Positions 1 to 11,800 of a stretch of DNA of 64,000 bases are shown here, in pieces. The notes under the pieces are model-generated. The model ran no database searches and was not told the DNA's origin. It was given only the letters and a program-made list of their open reading frames with translations. Source of the stretch: Liolophura sinensis (lineage: Eukaryota; Mollusca; Polyplacophora; Chitonida; Chitonidae); the NCBI RefSeq assembly GCF_032854445.1, contig NC_088297.1, positions 14,621,335 through 14,685,334 on the forward strand. Reading direction: 5' to 3'. The position numbers and the translations under genes are program-made. Positions within the stretch are counted from its first letter, which is position 1, and each line of letters starts with the position of its first letter.

Positions 1-120
1 TGTGGATTGGTCCCTTTCAGAGCTTTACAAAAAGTATAATTTAAGCAGCCTACACGAAATAATATGCTTGAATAAACATCTTGCAAACATGTGAAAAGGT
101 CAAAAAATTACAGTAGTTAT
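1..120 (+). repeat. Single arm of a fold-back element (same family as 20490-21060)
   Basis: Shares GGATTGG, CTTCACAAAA-like and CTTGCAAACATG blocks with the left arm at 20490-20620, in the same order. It is cut by the window start, so its partner arm is not visible. Confidence 0.6.
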
Positions 121-359
121 AGTATTGCCTAGCATCTATGGCGATTTGCATGGCGTCAAGGTTTTCTGTGGGGGAAATGCAGATAACTGTAGTGGAAATA
201 GGATTCCAGTGCGATAGAGGGTTCCAATGCTACGAGGATGTTACCAAAGTTACAAGTGCTGTTAAGATTTCTACTTCAAAGTTTTTGGTTTTTATCCTGC
301 TTGATGCTATGAAACATTCTCAGTATTCGGCACTGTACAATAGTTAACTCCCAAACGTT

Positions 360-620
360 CTGTCGTTTCTCCTCCAGGTTTACCTTAGGCTCTGCTCGGT
401 ATCGTCCGGGTTCTGTGCAATATAAGTTTTGTGCGGTTTCCTCAGGTTTTGCCGGGTTTTGTTCAGCTTTGTCCGCTCTTCTTTGGGTTCCGGTTGGTTT
501 CCTTCAGGGTCCGTCCCGCTTCTTCCGGATTATCCCTGCTTTATTATGCATTCTGTCCGGGTTTTTATTCCCCGCACTGTGCCCAGTTTGCTACGTCAAC
601 AAACCTCGCGGTCGTCTTAT
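360..620. repeat. T/G/C-rich degenerate low-complexity tract
   Basis: Loosely repeated CCGGGTTTTG / CAGGTTT-like motifs produce several overlapping open frames here; none resembles a known protein. Confidence 0.35.
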
Positions 621-923
621 ACATAAAATATTCAGGGCTAAAAATCGTGAAAGTACCAGTCAAACAAATAAATAACTATCACGCGCACGATATGTTTGTT
701 GTTCAAATAGACATCGATCAGAGACCGTTAGTTAAAAGTTACAAATTCAATTTGTAACGTGGCATTTCAATCTAGAACAGGTAAACTAAGTCTAGTTTGA
801 AGTTAGTAACTTCTAACTAAAGTTCTCTATTGTTGTTCGAAGAGACAATAGTACAGACTTATATTGTTTGTCAGTCCGCATAAAACATTGTTTGAACTGT
901 GTTTCTTGTTTGTCTTATGGCAG

Positions 924-1182
924 AGGTACTGTTATCTGCGCATGGGGTGAAAAGGGCGCGGCAGCAAAAGCCTGGGACCAGTCTGTGACGACCTCCAAAG
1001 CATTCCCGCCAGAGAGACTCGTCAATACTACCGCTGCTGGCGACACCTTCAACGCAGCCACAATCCTTGCGCTCACCAAAGGCTTGCCACTGCACGACGC
1101 CATTACCTACGCCTGTAAAGTGGCAGGGGCTAAATGCGGCATGCGCGGATTTGAGAGGCTTAAGGAATTAGCCTTTTCTTAA
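924..1182 (+). CDS. Ketohexokinase-like PfkB kinase, terminal coding exon (gene continues left of window)
   Basis: Eighty-five residues plus stop, read after a good acceptor (pyrimidine-rich tract then CAG at 921-923). The exon opens with one base completing a Gly codon, the same phase as the last exon of the complete KHK at 21648. The peptide runs GTVICAWGEKGAAA, AFPPERLVN, then AAGDTFNAATI and VAGAKCGMRGFERL, which follows the C-terminal half of animal ketohexokinase (ATP-dependent fructose to fructose-1-phosphate, PfkB/ribokinase fold). The catalytic Asp of the GAGD loop is kept, but the loop reads TTAAGD instead of TLGAGD, and the Asp before it is Asn. It ends soon after the GF motif and lacks the C-terminal tail of the downstream copy. 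An AATAAA lies at 1326-1331, about 144 bases past the stop. No earlier exon is seen in 1-900, so this is either the end of a neighbouring tandem gene or a remnant; the intact frame and splice site favour a gene. Confidence 0.8.
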
Positions 1183-1427
1183 CTCTGCTCAAGAAACAAG
1201 GCTGATTCCATGCTCATCATTATACTTCGGGCGATCAGCATGCATAGGTGCATGGGATGACATATAGGGTCTATATTTTCGGGCTTTGGATACTTGGGGA
1301 TGGGGTCCGTGAGGCCAGCGGAGTTAATAAATATCCTTGCCCATGTTCCTAACCATTCACAATGTCAACGGTTCCGTTTAACTCTAGTCAGGTGATCCCT
1401 ATATACAGTACTGCAACTCTTCTATAT

Positions 1428-2155
1428 AGTGCAACAAAAGTAAGTTGGTTGATATCTCCTCTGATTTGTATTAAATCGTAATGAAATTTTGCACACACTA
1501 TCCCAGTAATCCAGCGGACGTGGTATATCAAGGATTAACGTGCAGGTGCAGTTGTGCGCTAATGGGCATTCGTAAACTGAAAATCAGTCGATGTTGAAAA
1601 TTTCATAAAAGGAGTCAACCACATTTTTCAACGGAAATTCTTTATTTTTATCACAGAATTCGATCATTTTTACTCGATGACCAGTAATTATCAATATCGT
1701 GTGTAGCCGCCACGAGATTGTATCACATTTCAACAATGCGCTCGCATTGTGTTGATGAGGCGTGCAATCCGACGTTGCTGGGTGGCTAACTACTCTTCCT
1801 GAAGGTGGCGTCTCAGACCTGATGCAGGTCATGTTTAACCGCATGAATTTCTCGTGGTGTGTGTCATGTCCTTAATGCCCAACCGCACGAATATTTCAGG
1901 ACTGGCGACACGAATTCTCTGATGAAATGAAAATTCGGCGGTGAAAAATCTGGTTGACTCCTTTTGTGAAATTTTCAAAATCGACTGATTTTCAGTTTGC
2001 GCATGCCCATTAGCGCACAACTGCAACTGCACGTTAATCCTTATATACCGTGTCGCCAGATTACAGGGATGGCGTGGGCAAAATTTCATTGCGATCTGGT
2101 ACATATCAAAGGAGATATCAAACAACGTTTTGAGGGGAACTTACTTTTGTTGTAC
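1428..2155. mobile_element. Fold-back (long inverted repeat) element
   Basis: The first roughly 230 bases (from GTGCAACAAAAGTAAGTT) return as a reverse complement at the far end (AACTTACTTTTGTTGTAC). Shared blocks inside the arms include GATATCTCC, AACGTGCAG, GTGCGCTAATGGGCAT, CTGAAAATCAGTCGAT and AAAAGGAGTCAACCA. The centre of about 250 bases is unique and shows no transposase. Non-autonomous DNA transposons or fold-back elements look like this. Confidence 0.8.
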
Positions 2156-2175
2156 TGTTTATTTTATATACACGG

Positions 2176-2321
2176 TCTTCCAGCTACCTGCGGATGGTCG
2201 TGGGTTTCCCCCTGGCACTGCCCGGTTTCCCCCCACCATAATGCTGGCCGCCGTCGTATAAGGGAAATATTCTTGAGTACGGCGTAAACCACCAATCAAA
2301 TAAATAAATAAATAAATAAAT
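2176..2321 (+). mobile_element. SINE-A, 5'-truncated
   Basis: Body from CCTGCGGATGGTCGTGGG to CACCAATCAAATAAATA with an (AAAT)n tail. SINE-A is used here for the commonest element in the window: a tRNA-like head, a body containing CATAATGCTGGCCGCC, then GAGTACGGCGTAAAACACC and the tail. Confidence 0.8.
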
Positions 2322-2374
2322 TGTATATATACTGGTGGACAGTGAGATGCAGTGTGAAAGCTAGTATCATTAGG

Positions 2375-2554
2375 GTTCAAGTCCAGCTCATGCTGGCTTC
2401 CTCTCCGGCCATAAGTGGGAAGGTCTACTAGCAACCTGCGGATGGTCGTGGGTTTCCCCCGGGCTGTGCCCGGTTTCCACCCACCATAATGCTGGCCGCC
2501 GTCGTATAAGTGAAATATTCTTAAGTACGGCGTAAAACACCAATCAAAAAAAAA
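2375..2554 (+). mobile_element. SINE-A, 5'-truncated, with target-site duplication
   Basis: Flanked by a 12-base direct repeat AGTATCATTAGG at 2363-2374 and 2555-2566. It begins in the B-box region (GTTCAAGTCC) and ends in an A-run rather than (AAAT)n. Confidence 0.88.
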
Positions 2555-3365
2555 AGTATCATTAGGCGGCTAACTGTAGCTGTTAAGCCATAAACAGAAA
2601 AGACCTAGTATTCCATAAAAACGCCTGTCTTGAATAAAACTATGTCTTACAGTGCCTTTCAAGGTATAATTGTTCAACACAGCTTCGAAATACTGTTAAT
2701 ATCTCTGCTCCACACGAGGTATTCCACTGTCCAAACAAAGCCCGCCATATTGCCTCGTTTTTGGATTGGACGTGATCTGCCCATTGACTGCAGCTTTCAC
2801 TCTGTGGCTCTTGGCGATCCCTTGACTGTTGTCAATATTGTTGTTAGGTCGACCCAGTGTTAATTATAGGTCATCGAATAAAATATCTCCACACCTATTT
2901 TCAGTATCTTGATCATAGTGCATAGCTTCTCGTCTAAAATGAACGTTGTATGATGACCAAGATCCCAAGACGTATAGACCCTGGTCAGAACGTCTTCTCC
3001 ATGCATGGCACTTCATTAATCGAAACGTGCTAATCATGTAAATGAAATGATCTCCAATCAACCACCATAGATTCCAGGTCCAACCCACCTTACGGTATAT
3101 TCGTGTTGCAAGAGTCAGTCGCATATGCAATCGGTCACTCTAAAAGCTGAATCAGCATTTCAGGAGCCTCGTCATTTCACCCAGGTTTAGACGAGACTGT
3201 CGCTCAAAGGTATCATTAGCAGCTACCGTAAAATCACATCTTTTAGCCGCGTTAGTTTGCGAGAGCTCACATTTTATCTTGTCTAACCTGCGTGCACTCG
3301 TCAGACTCTGGAAATACTGTAGCAACCTATACACACATTTACGTAGATGCTCATTGTTTCACAAT

Positions 3366-3600
3366 ACACTAAAAAAAACATGTTAATTTTAACAAAAAGT
3401 GATGCCAGAATATATTCTGTTATTATAACATAATACTGTGTCATATTCAACGTAATATCCTGTTATAGTCTGATAGAATCTATATGTTGAATTAATAGAA
3501 TATGTGAGTTACATTTAGGTGAATAATTAATGCAGAATACATTCTGATATTATAGCATTACTCACAACATACTTTTCTGTTACAGTGAACCGATTAATTT
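3366..3600. mobile_element. Palindromic MITE-like element, family M2
   Basis: Opens with TTAATTTTAACA and contains ATTCTGTTATTATAAC and GAATTAATAGAATATGTG; the far end reads these blocks in reverse complement. It is a diverged copy of the family best seen at 3988-4176 and 63676-63898. Confidence 0.6.
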
Positions 3601-3670
3601 TTTATATTGTAATTGTAGATATAATTCCGCTGTTGAGAAATTTATACACAATGAGCCTTATACACGAGAG

Positions 3671-3777
3671 TTCCCCCAGGGTTTGCCCGGTTTCCTTCCA
3701 CCATAGTGCTGGCCGCCGTCGTATCAGTGAAATATTCTTGAGTACGGCGTAAAACACCAATCAAATAAGTAAATAAA
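3671..3777 (+). mobile_element. SINE-A fragment with 14-bp target-site duplication
   Basis: A 107-base 3' part of SINE-A between two copies of CTTATACACGAGAG at 3657-3670 and 3778-3791. Confidence 0.88.
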
Positions 3778-3844
3778 CTTATACACGAGAGTGGTATATA
3801 ATATACACATATTGTGTCTATGGCATAAACTCCATGATACATTG

Positions 3845-4360
3845 TTAAAAGGCTAATGTTAAAATGCCAGCATTTTATGAGTGTTAAAATAACAGCATAT
3901 TAAATGCTGTAAAACGTGAGATCCAACATCATAAAACGTTGTTGCCAAGTAATGATTGTTTGCAAATTGTAATGTTAGTTTACTATACTCAAAAAGTTAA
4001 TTATAACAGAAAGTATGTTGTCTGAGTGATGCTAGAATGTATTCTGTTATTGCAACAGATTATTCTGTTAAATATAACACACATGTTCTATTAATTCAAC
4101 ACAAAGATTCTAATAACAGAATACATTCTAGCATCATTCAGACAACAGATTTTCTGTTAAAATTAAAAAATTATATTTTCCAGCATACATTTTATGAAGA
4201 TTATTTAATTTTGACATACACTGTATAAAACGCAAAACTAAAAATTCCAACATTTTATAACTTTTAAAATTATACTGCGTGTTAAATGCTGTAAAATTTG
4301 AGGGTGATCTTAAAAGTGTATGGTTATTTGCAAATTGTAATGTTAGAGTACATTTTTTAA
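3845..4360. repeat. Duplicated flanks around an M2 element
   Basis: Blocks such as GCATTTTAT, TTAAATGCTGTAAAA and GCAAATTGTAATGTTAG occur in the same order at 3845-3985 and 4225-4350, on either side of the M2 element at 3988-4176. Confidence 0.5.
3988..4176. mobile_element. Palindromic MITE-like element, family M2 (best copy)
   Basis: Arms read GTCTGAGTGATGCTAGAATG then TATTCTGTTATT and return as the reverse complement at the other end (GAATACATTCTAGCATCATT). The element is almost a complete hairpin of about 190 bases with no coding capacity. Confidence 0.8.
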
Positions 4361-4605
4361 AAAGATTATTGAGTTTGACATAAGCCGATGTTAAATGAAA
4401 ACATTTTGTAAGGATTTTAATCATGAACAGGCAAACAGGCCAGTCATACACGTGTAAAATACATACTGCCGTCATTATTATGCAGGTAACAATATACATA
4501 TCTGAAACTCTTTCAGTGTTCAGCTAGTTGATTCTCAGTCTGAGTAGAGCATCTTGGGGATGGTATACCTTTTATTATATATGCGTTATTGATAACCATC
4601 GATTG

Positions 4606-4985
4606 CTTCGGTGGCCTAATGGTTAGAACGTCCGCCTCGAAGTCGGGAGACCTGGGACAGATTCCACAAAGACTTTTATGACGTCAAAATTTGAAATACC
4701 ATCTTAAAGCTTACTTTCCAGTTTTATAAAGTAAAATTTTGTCCACCTCAGCAGCGTTATCTTTAACCAAATGTGTCCAAATTTCAACTTTGAGTACCAA
4801 AACTGAGCGTTGTGGGAAGATTTGTCAGAAATGGCTTCTTGGAATCGATCGGCCGTTGGCATCAAATCCGGGTCGTTCCATACCAAAGACTTTAAAAATG
4901 TTGCTTGTTGCTGCCTCGCTTGGCGCTCAGCGCTGAGAGGTTAGGGCAAGGAAACAGGACTGTTTGATTGGTATCAGTAGGCCTA
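4606..4985 (+). mobile_element. SINE-B (second tRNA-derived family), apparently interrupted
   Basis: The head GGTGGCCTAATGGTTAGAAC has a tRNA A-box shape, and ACCTGGGACAGATTCC a degraded B-box. A body motif CTCGCTTGGCGCTCAGC at about 4915-4932 is shared with 19408. About 190 bases between head and body appear to be inserted sequence. It is not a functional tRNA gene because the anticodon stem does not pair. Confidence 0.55.
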
Positions 4986-5329
4986 TAATGTGATTTGTTG
5001 AGATGTCCAGTTTGTTGTCTTCGACATGATACTTCAGTGGCGGTTTAGATAAACACGGTATACCACAAATATGGCCACAGACGTTGAACGTTAATGGTAA
5101 TGTCCATGGATGCAAACATTTAGAATCATCTTATATTGTATTCCTGCATAAACCAGAGCTGGTGCACTTATCCCCCCCACCCGGGAGGCCTGTGGCTACT
5201 TTCACAAAGATGTCGCACTTCTACGATATCGTGCCTATAGGTAAATGGTATACGTAATAGTGATGTACAAAACATGGCACGACAAATATACGATAAAAAA
5301 AAGTTGTACGCCGCTTTGTGAAAGAGGTT

Positions 5330-5600
5330 TCAGCAGGTCCCTTCGCGTTGTTTTAATGTTATTGCATTTTGAGTACACTAATTCTAGACCAGTGATGTCC
5401 AATGAATTGCAACTAATATCACTGCATTTTTCACCTAATAATGCTTAAGCCATGGTACTAGGGCGCGGGTTAGCTACGAGATCAGTAAGCCATATACCTA
5501 GCATAGCTTCCACATGAACATATGGTATTTGTGAAAGCTTAGCTGGGAAAAATGAAATCGATATCAGATTTAAGGCGCGTGTGTACGTTGCTACAGTTAA

Positions 5601-5682
<82 letters not shown>

Positions 5683-6240
5683 GAATACAGAATGAAACCC
5701 TGACTGATATTAGTTGACAACTGTGACCGGGTTTCACAAGATTCAGTAACAGTTGTACGTCAGACCTGGGACACAATACGAGTATTCCAGGTGTGACCTT
5801 TGGTCAGTTATCACATGATCGTCAGTCCTCTGGCTTTATTCTCTATGCTATAACGTGTGCATACACGGAATGTACAGACTGTAAAGAGATAAAAAAAAAA
5901 ACAAAAGAAAGAAAGAAAAAAGAGCTGCATTGTGTTGTTTATTTATTGTTTGTGTATGACTTGTACATTTCTCCCTCTATATATTTCAATCGAATGGTTT
6001 TAATAGAACATATAGCACAGTACAACTAATGCGCGCGTACATTGCTATACTTTTAGGCATATATATATATATATAACACATACATAAAGTTATTATTAAT
6101 ATTCAAGCATATTTACTAAGTCGGAATAAACCCCTAACTGAAGTAAGTTGAGAAGTAATACTGTATACGTGCTCTAGGATACAACATCGGCATCCCAGGT
6201 GTGACCATTTGTCAGTTATCGCATTGTCGTCCAACCTGAT
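5330..6240. repeat. Dispersed repeat family R9 (fragments)
   Basis: CCAGTGATGTCC..., GCTTAAGCCATGGT and CCAGGTGTGACC-type blocks at 5380-5460, 5785-5830 and 6120-6240 recur at 49120-49460 and 60930-61020. No coding frame is conserved. Confidence 0.45.
5602..5678. repeat. (TA)n microsatellite
   Basis: Seventy-seven bases of uninterrupted TA dinucleotides. Confidence 0.98.
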
Positions 6241-6734
6241 TACAAACGGATCGGTGTTAGCGAATCGATATACATACGATCCGTTTTGAAGTCAGAGTAG
6301 CTGTTGCCAGCCCTCTATCGTCTTACCCTCTATTCTGTAGTATTTTATACCGATATACCATTAGCATATGGCATTACCTAAATCTAATATCTGTGTCATT
6401 CTTTCCGCAAAACTCATGTTAATGTGAGGCTAAGTTGGGAGCATTGCCAACCGATCCCAGAGCTAGGCGTGTGAGTACATGGGATTGTTAACTCATGTTT
6501 GCGTACAGGACTTGTTACTTTTGTCATTTATCTGCCGAACAGCTCAGTTTTTTACTTGTTCACGCAGACTTCATCTATATAATAGATAATTGTATGCTTT
6601 TCTTTCTTTAAAAAATGCAGTGATGTTATTTGCAATTTGTTTTAGTTTGCTACTCCCATGCGCGCACACAAACTGCATCGACCAAACTGTACCATACACC
6701 TTACAACGTATGCGCCGGTTTTCACACAGGGATT

Positions 6735-6985
6735 GGGGGCCTCCGTGGCCGAGGGGTTTAGCACTCCAGCGCGGCGATAGGACTCGGGAGCCTCTCACCA
6801 ATGCGGTCGCTTTGAGTTCAAGTCCAGCTCATGCTGACTTCCTCTCCGGTCGTACGTGGGAAGACCTGTTAAGCAACTTGCGGATATTCGTGGGTTTCCC
6901 CCCAGGCTCTGCCCGTTTCCTTCCATCATAATGCTGGTCGCCGGCGTAAAGTAAGGCGTAAAATACCAATCAAACAAATAAATAA
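6735..6985 (+). mobile_element. SINE-A, near full length, with target-site duplication
   Basis: Complete tRNA-like head (GGGGCCTCCGTGGCCGAGG), B-box GAGTTCAAGTCC, body and (AAAT)n tail. Flanks ACACAGGGATT (6724-6734) and ACACAGAGATT (6986-6996) form an 11-base duplication with one change. Confidence 0.88.
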
Positions 6986-6999
6986 ACACAGAGATTTTA

Positions 7000-8600
7000 T
7001 GAGTATTATGTGTATATGTATATACATATCTGTGCCGTTATATTCACCCATGCACAGCTGCACCTTGATCCAACATCGAGGTCAGGACATGTACAAGCGT
7101 GAAAACTGAACTTAATTATTATGGTAGATTATAGTTGCGGAACGGGGTGACTCATCAAACAACAAAGTTAGGCGAGAATCAGTCCCAAATATATCGGATT
7201 GACGGTAAGGAGCATTTAGGCCTGCCGCGGTTCACATACGCATTAAAGGAGAAGAAAACTTAAAAACATGACACTATAGGCTGAAAAGAGCATATTTTTT
7301 TTTTCAATCTGGTAGTGCCTGCTGCGTAATTTTGCGATTTTTCCTCGCCATACACGTGAAGTCTGAAAACAGCAAAGCTGGCATAAATCGCTGAGTTCAT
7401 CGCGTCCTCCATCTTTAACACCCTGTAATTTATGCCGGGGCTGTGTTGCCTCTCAGTCAATGAGAATCGTTAAAACTGCCGGCTTGATCAACATTCCGGT
7501 TTTCCGATCGTCATGTGGAGAACCAACTGTACTGATCGCTACCCTCTGGGAAGAAGAGTTCTACCGGAAATGTACGAACTGCACTTCGGTGGTTTCCGAC
7601 GGCAATTCTCCTCCTAACACAGAAGACTTCAGGACTAGTTCTTAGGCAAAATGGAGTCGCCCACAGCGGATTTTGGCGCTGACTTTATTTATAATTTATC
7701 ACCTTGAGGTACATGTTAGAACTTTTTATGGCATGCACCTGCGAGGAAATGCATACTCTTTTCAATGGTATTTGTTTGATATTTAAATTTTCTTCTTTAA
7801 ATCTTCTCTAGCATTTCGGTCTATAAATCGATGTCAACCGCATGTTTCTACAAATTAACTAACCTGTTCTTAGGTTGACCTAACCAAAAATGAACTCCAT
7901 AACAATAACACAAATTCACAAAAAAAAAGAAGACATTTTAGGGGTGTAGGCTACACGATATATTGATCGCGCCATCTTGATAACTGTTACAGTATATAGC
8001 CTTATAGGCTCGCTCATGTGATTAGTTCTCATAAACAAACGTGTTTGCCATGCCCATCCATGGGCCTTTTTGGTTCGATCGACAAATCTCACAACAGGTT
8101 ATGTACCGGTAATTACAGAGATCCCACGCTTGAAGTTGATTTATGCTAGGGAAGATTTAACGCGCGTGTGAACAGCGGTAAATGTTCCTTACCGTCCACC
8201 CGACACATTTGGGTCTCCACTCCGCAACTCTCGCAACTGCTTTGCTCGACGAGAGTTACGGACTCTACCGAATAACAGACTTGCACGTCAAGTGGAGTTC
8301 ATAAAGCCGATCTAGAGTAGACTGGGGAGGTAGCCCACCTATTAGGCCTACAGGGAGTTCCTTCTACATTACAAAACGCCTCTCTTCCCATGCGAAAAGA
8401 GGTTCCAGATCACTAATGTCTATATTCATGCATTGATGATAGGATGCAAATCCCAGTGTAGCTGTTCTGCTTGTTATTTTGTGAAGGCTTCAACAACGGG
8501 TGGGTTACCACTGGCAACTGGCCATATAACTGCCACAAAAGCGCCCCCTATAGTCCATCTGTATTGCTTCTCAGAAAGGAAGCAGTAATCAGACCGCAAC
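7000..8600. other. Gene-free stretch upstream of KHK
   Basis: I see no exon, tRNA or element I can name here. The block 7250-7800 has the look of an old dispersed repeat, but no second copy is in this window. Confidence 0.4.
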
Positions 8601-8789
8601 TGAACTAAACGAAAGAGGGTATATATATGTGTGTACTCAGGAACAAACCGGTTGGTTGTTACGCAGGCGTTCTTACGATCGTAGGGGACCAAGTTTTTCT
8701 TACGGTGTGGAGTGTCTGTCGCGAAACATTCCTGCTACGGGGATTACAGGCTTTACAACAACAACAAGTACTGAAGTACCGGTAGCACG
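8600..8789 (+). promoter_or_regulatory. KHK 5' flank / 5' UTR
   Basis: About 190 bases before the KHK start codon, less AT-rich than the sequence further upstream. The in-frame TGA at 8772-8774 and a CAACAACAACAA tract lie in the presumed leader. No clear TATA box was recognised at a useful distance. Confidence 0.3.
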
Positions 8790-8817
8790 ATGAAGGATTT
8801 GGGTTTGGTTGCGCAAG
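8790..8817 (+). CDS. KHK: KHK coding exon 1
   Basis: Short start exon encoding MKDLGLVAQ plus one base, followed by the donor GTATGT. The split Ala codon is completed by the first two bases of exon 2. This is the weakest exon of the model because it is only 28 bases and has no homology of its own, but the upstream in-frame stop, the start context and the matching phase support it. Confidence 0.65.
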
Positions 8818-11800
8818 GTATGTTGTTTATTTAAATTACCAAATTATTACCACACCCAGTAGTAATGGCAAGATTATAATTGAGGCTTTTCCATTAATAT
8901 AATGTCCGTACATGATTCATTTACCTTCACTAATGCCTGTTTGAATTTCCACTCACTCAGCCAACGACTGCAGTTTGATCAACACTGTTACACTGATCAA
9001 TAACCTGTTTTACTTTTGGCCTTTACCAGCCTTTGCCCGGATTTAGCCTGGAACTTAAAGAAGTACAGAATCATTTCCTGATTTTTTTGTGAATAAAATA
9101 TCTTATTCTAGTGACCCCACTGTCATCACCATTCACTTGAAAGACAAATTAAATCATTTAGCCCTCTCCACTGCTATAATTGTTTGCTGCATCCGACCAA
9201 TCTGTTTATTAGCCATAGCCGTAGTTGTAAGAACAAGGTTAGTGCCTTTGTTAGTTGATGACCCACTTCTCATACATGTATGTATGTTCATTTTGAAAAG
9301 CAGGACACGCAATCTGTGGCCTGAGTGTTTCAACACTTTTAGGTACGAATACCTTACATGTACCTGAGTGGCATTCCTTCATACTGTCAATGCTGTTAGG
9401 GTATTCATTCCATATAGGAACCAAGCACATCCACTGCTATTTACTGTGTACAGTGTGTACTGTGGGCCTGTCTGTAGAGATATCAAAGCGTATGTATGGG
9501 GTGGTGAAGTTGGTGGGGGAAGGAGGGCGAGGCAGTTCATATCTCTGAAAAAACCAGTATGAATGGTGATTATCATGTGACTGCAGTGAGGCATGAAAGA
9601 CATAAATACAAGTAGCCACAGACCCCCAGCCTGATCTGGAATTCCAGAGTGTACTAAAGTATCTTTTCGGCCATTTTAAGCCGTTTCCGAGTGTTATCTG
9701 TTACGGTGTTCATATAAATGAGAAGGTAAACGTTACAAGCTCTGTTGTAGACATCTTACGAGCTTCAACAACGTATCGTGACGCTTTTATTTGGCATATG
9801 CAACAGGTGTATAAAGGATATTTCACAGTGTACAATGTAGGTTGAAATTAATACCATAAATATCTTTGGAGAGAGAGGTGGAAATGACAATCACAAGATA
9901 CTTTGAGAGCAATATCTGTTGTTTTCAGCTTTCACTGTGCCATATTCTATTTATTATTTATATTTTGATATGTTGATGCTTGAGGTGTTTGAACTTTGTT
10001 ATGTTGAATGCTTTACCTGTAGGCATTCACAGACTGGCATAGGATCTTGTTGCATAACAACATTATGTTTTGGTTTTTTAAATGGTTATTAAAGTGACCT
10101 ACTTTTGCAATATTTTCAGATCACTGATTTACATAAAAATAGAAAAACTACAAATTTTGCAAAAGGTCTTTGAAAAAGCCCCTGCACTCATCTAGGAGAA
10201 GTTTCACCTAATAAAGTGTTTTTATTAAAAATCCAATATGGCCAAATATAGGCCAAAAGTTATTGGGCACAACCTGAAGTCATACCCGAAAACAAAGTTT
10301 CCTGAATTTCTGACCGACTGTTTTCACTAAAAATGTGACCTAGATTTGTTGTGAATAGTAATAATCCAAACAATTTCAAGGCTGGAGCTCCTAATAACTA
10401 CATTAAAAGGTAAAAAAGTGTTCATATAATGTCAGAGAATCAGATAACAACTGTAGTCTGAGGTCTAACAAATAAAATGCGCTTTGATTTTTCTCAATAC
10501 CTTTTACTTTTAGTGACGTGTCTTCTGAGTCATTACGCTGCGCTAGGGCACTAACCAACTGAGCCAAGGAGGCCCCTATAAATTTATATAATGTTGAGAT
10601 AATTCTAAGGTTTGAAAAAGTTGCAATGCAGCCCTCTATAAAAATTTTGGGATCTTTTTTAACATCTTTTTATAACATCTGCACAGACGAGGCTTATCTG
10701 TGGTGAAACGCATTATCTTTTAATAATGATAATAATAATAGTTTTCATTAGATTTTCACGTTGATTGATTTTTTTGAAGTGGGCTCTTTAATTGGACATA
10801 AGTGACATGCAATGTAAAGGCTGTCAGTGTAATTGCAATTGTCTGCGTTCAAGTTTGCACAGCTGTAATATATTTAATAGAGCTCTGTTCATTGATTGTA
10901 CATATCCACAGTCTGACATGCACATGTGAAAGTATGTACACTTAAGTGTGTAGTTATTTTATCACAAAATGTGCATTTTTAGAGGCAAATAAGTGTCTTT
11001 TGGTGTTAAATCCTATATCTTATCTTCCAAACAAACCTAGTTTGACAGCCAGCATGTTCAGTGAGTTTCATGATTCTCATTTGTTCTTGGTTAAATTTGT
11101 ACAATAACTGCTTCAAATATTGTCTGATTTTGGTGACATTTCATATCATATTCAGTTTGATTTTGTATAACCAATTATGGTGTTTCAGAAGCAAGCTGTC
11201 ATCTCTGTTGCACACAAGCAGGTGCATAGCCCTTTTGTTAAAGGATTTTGATATGAAACAAAGTTATCAGAGCATATGTAAATTCATTGTGATGATTTGA
11301 GTCACATTTTTGTGCATTTTGTTTCTCATGTTTGCTAGAAATTACATACATGTTTAGTGCGAAAAATCTGATCAGTCTATAGTAAGGTGGATAGCTGTTT
11401 CCAGCGGGTGTGACTGAGATTTCAAAGCTGTGAGACAAACAAATCCACGTGTCCATGTTAGAGCATTGTGACCCTCAGCAGTTACACACAGTTCAGCCAG
11501 ATCTGTGTATTTTATTCCAATTGTGACATCTGAGACTTTTTGTGACAATCAAAAATGAAAAAATTTGAAAAAATACATTTTAAGAAATTGGATTGTAGTC
11601 GAATACTGTGGGTTGGGGGAGGGGGGGGGGGTGCTCCTTGGCTCAGTCGGTTGGCGCGCTAGTGCAGTGTAATGACCAAGGAGCCTCTCACCAATGCAGT
11701 CGCTATGAGTTCAAGTTCAACTCATGCTGGCTTTCTCTCTGGCTGTAAGTGGGAAGGTCTGGCAGCAACCTGCAGATGGTCATGGGTTTCCCCCAGGCTG

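Noticed and set aside
4606..4672. tRNA gene
   Set aside because: A-box and B-box resemblance only; the anticodon and T stems do not pair, and the sequence continues as a SINE.
5445..5720. IYIYIY-rich 91-codon frame
   Set aside because: Translation of the (TA)n microsatellite.
6590..6931. 113-codon frame
   Set aside because: Its second half is the translated SINE-A at 6735-6985.
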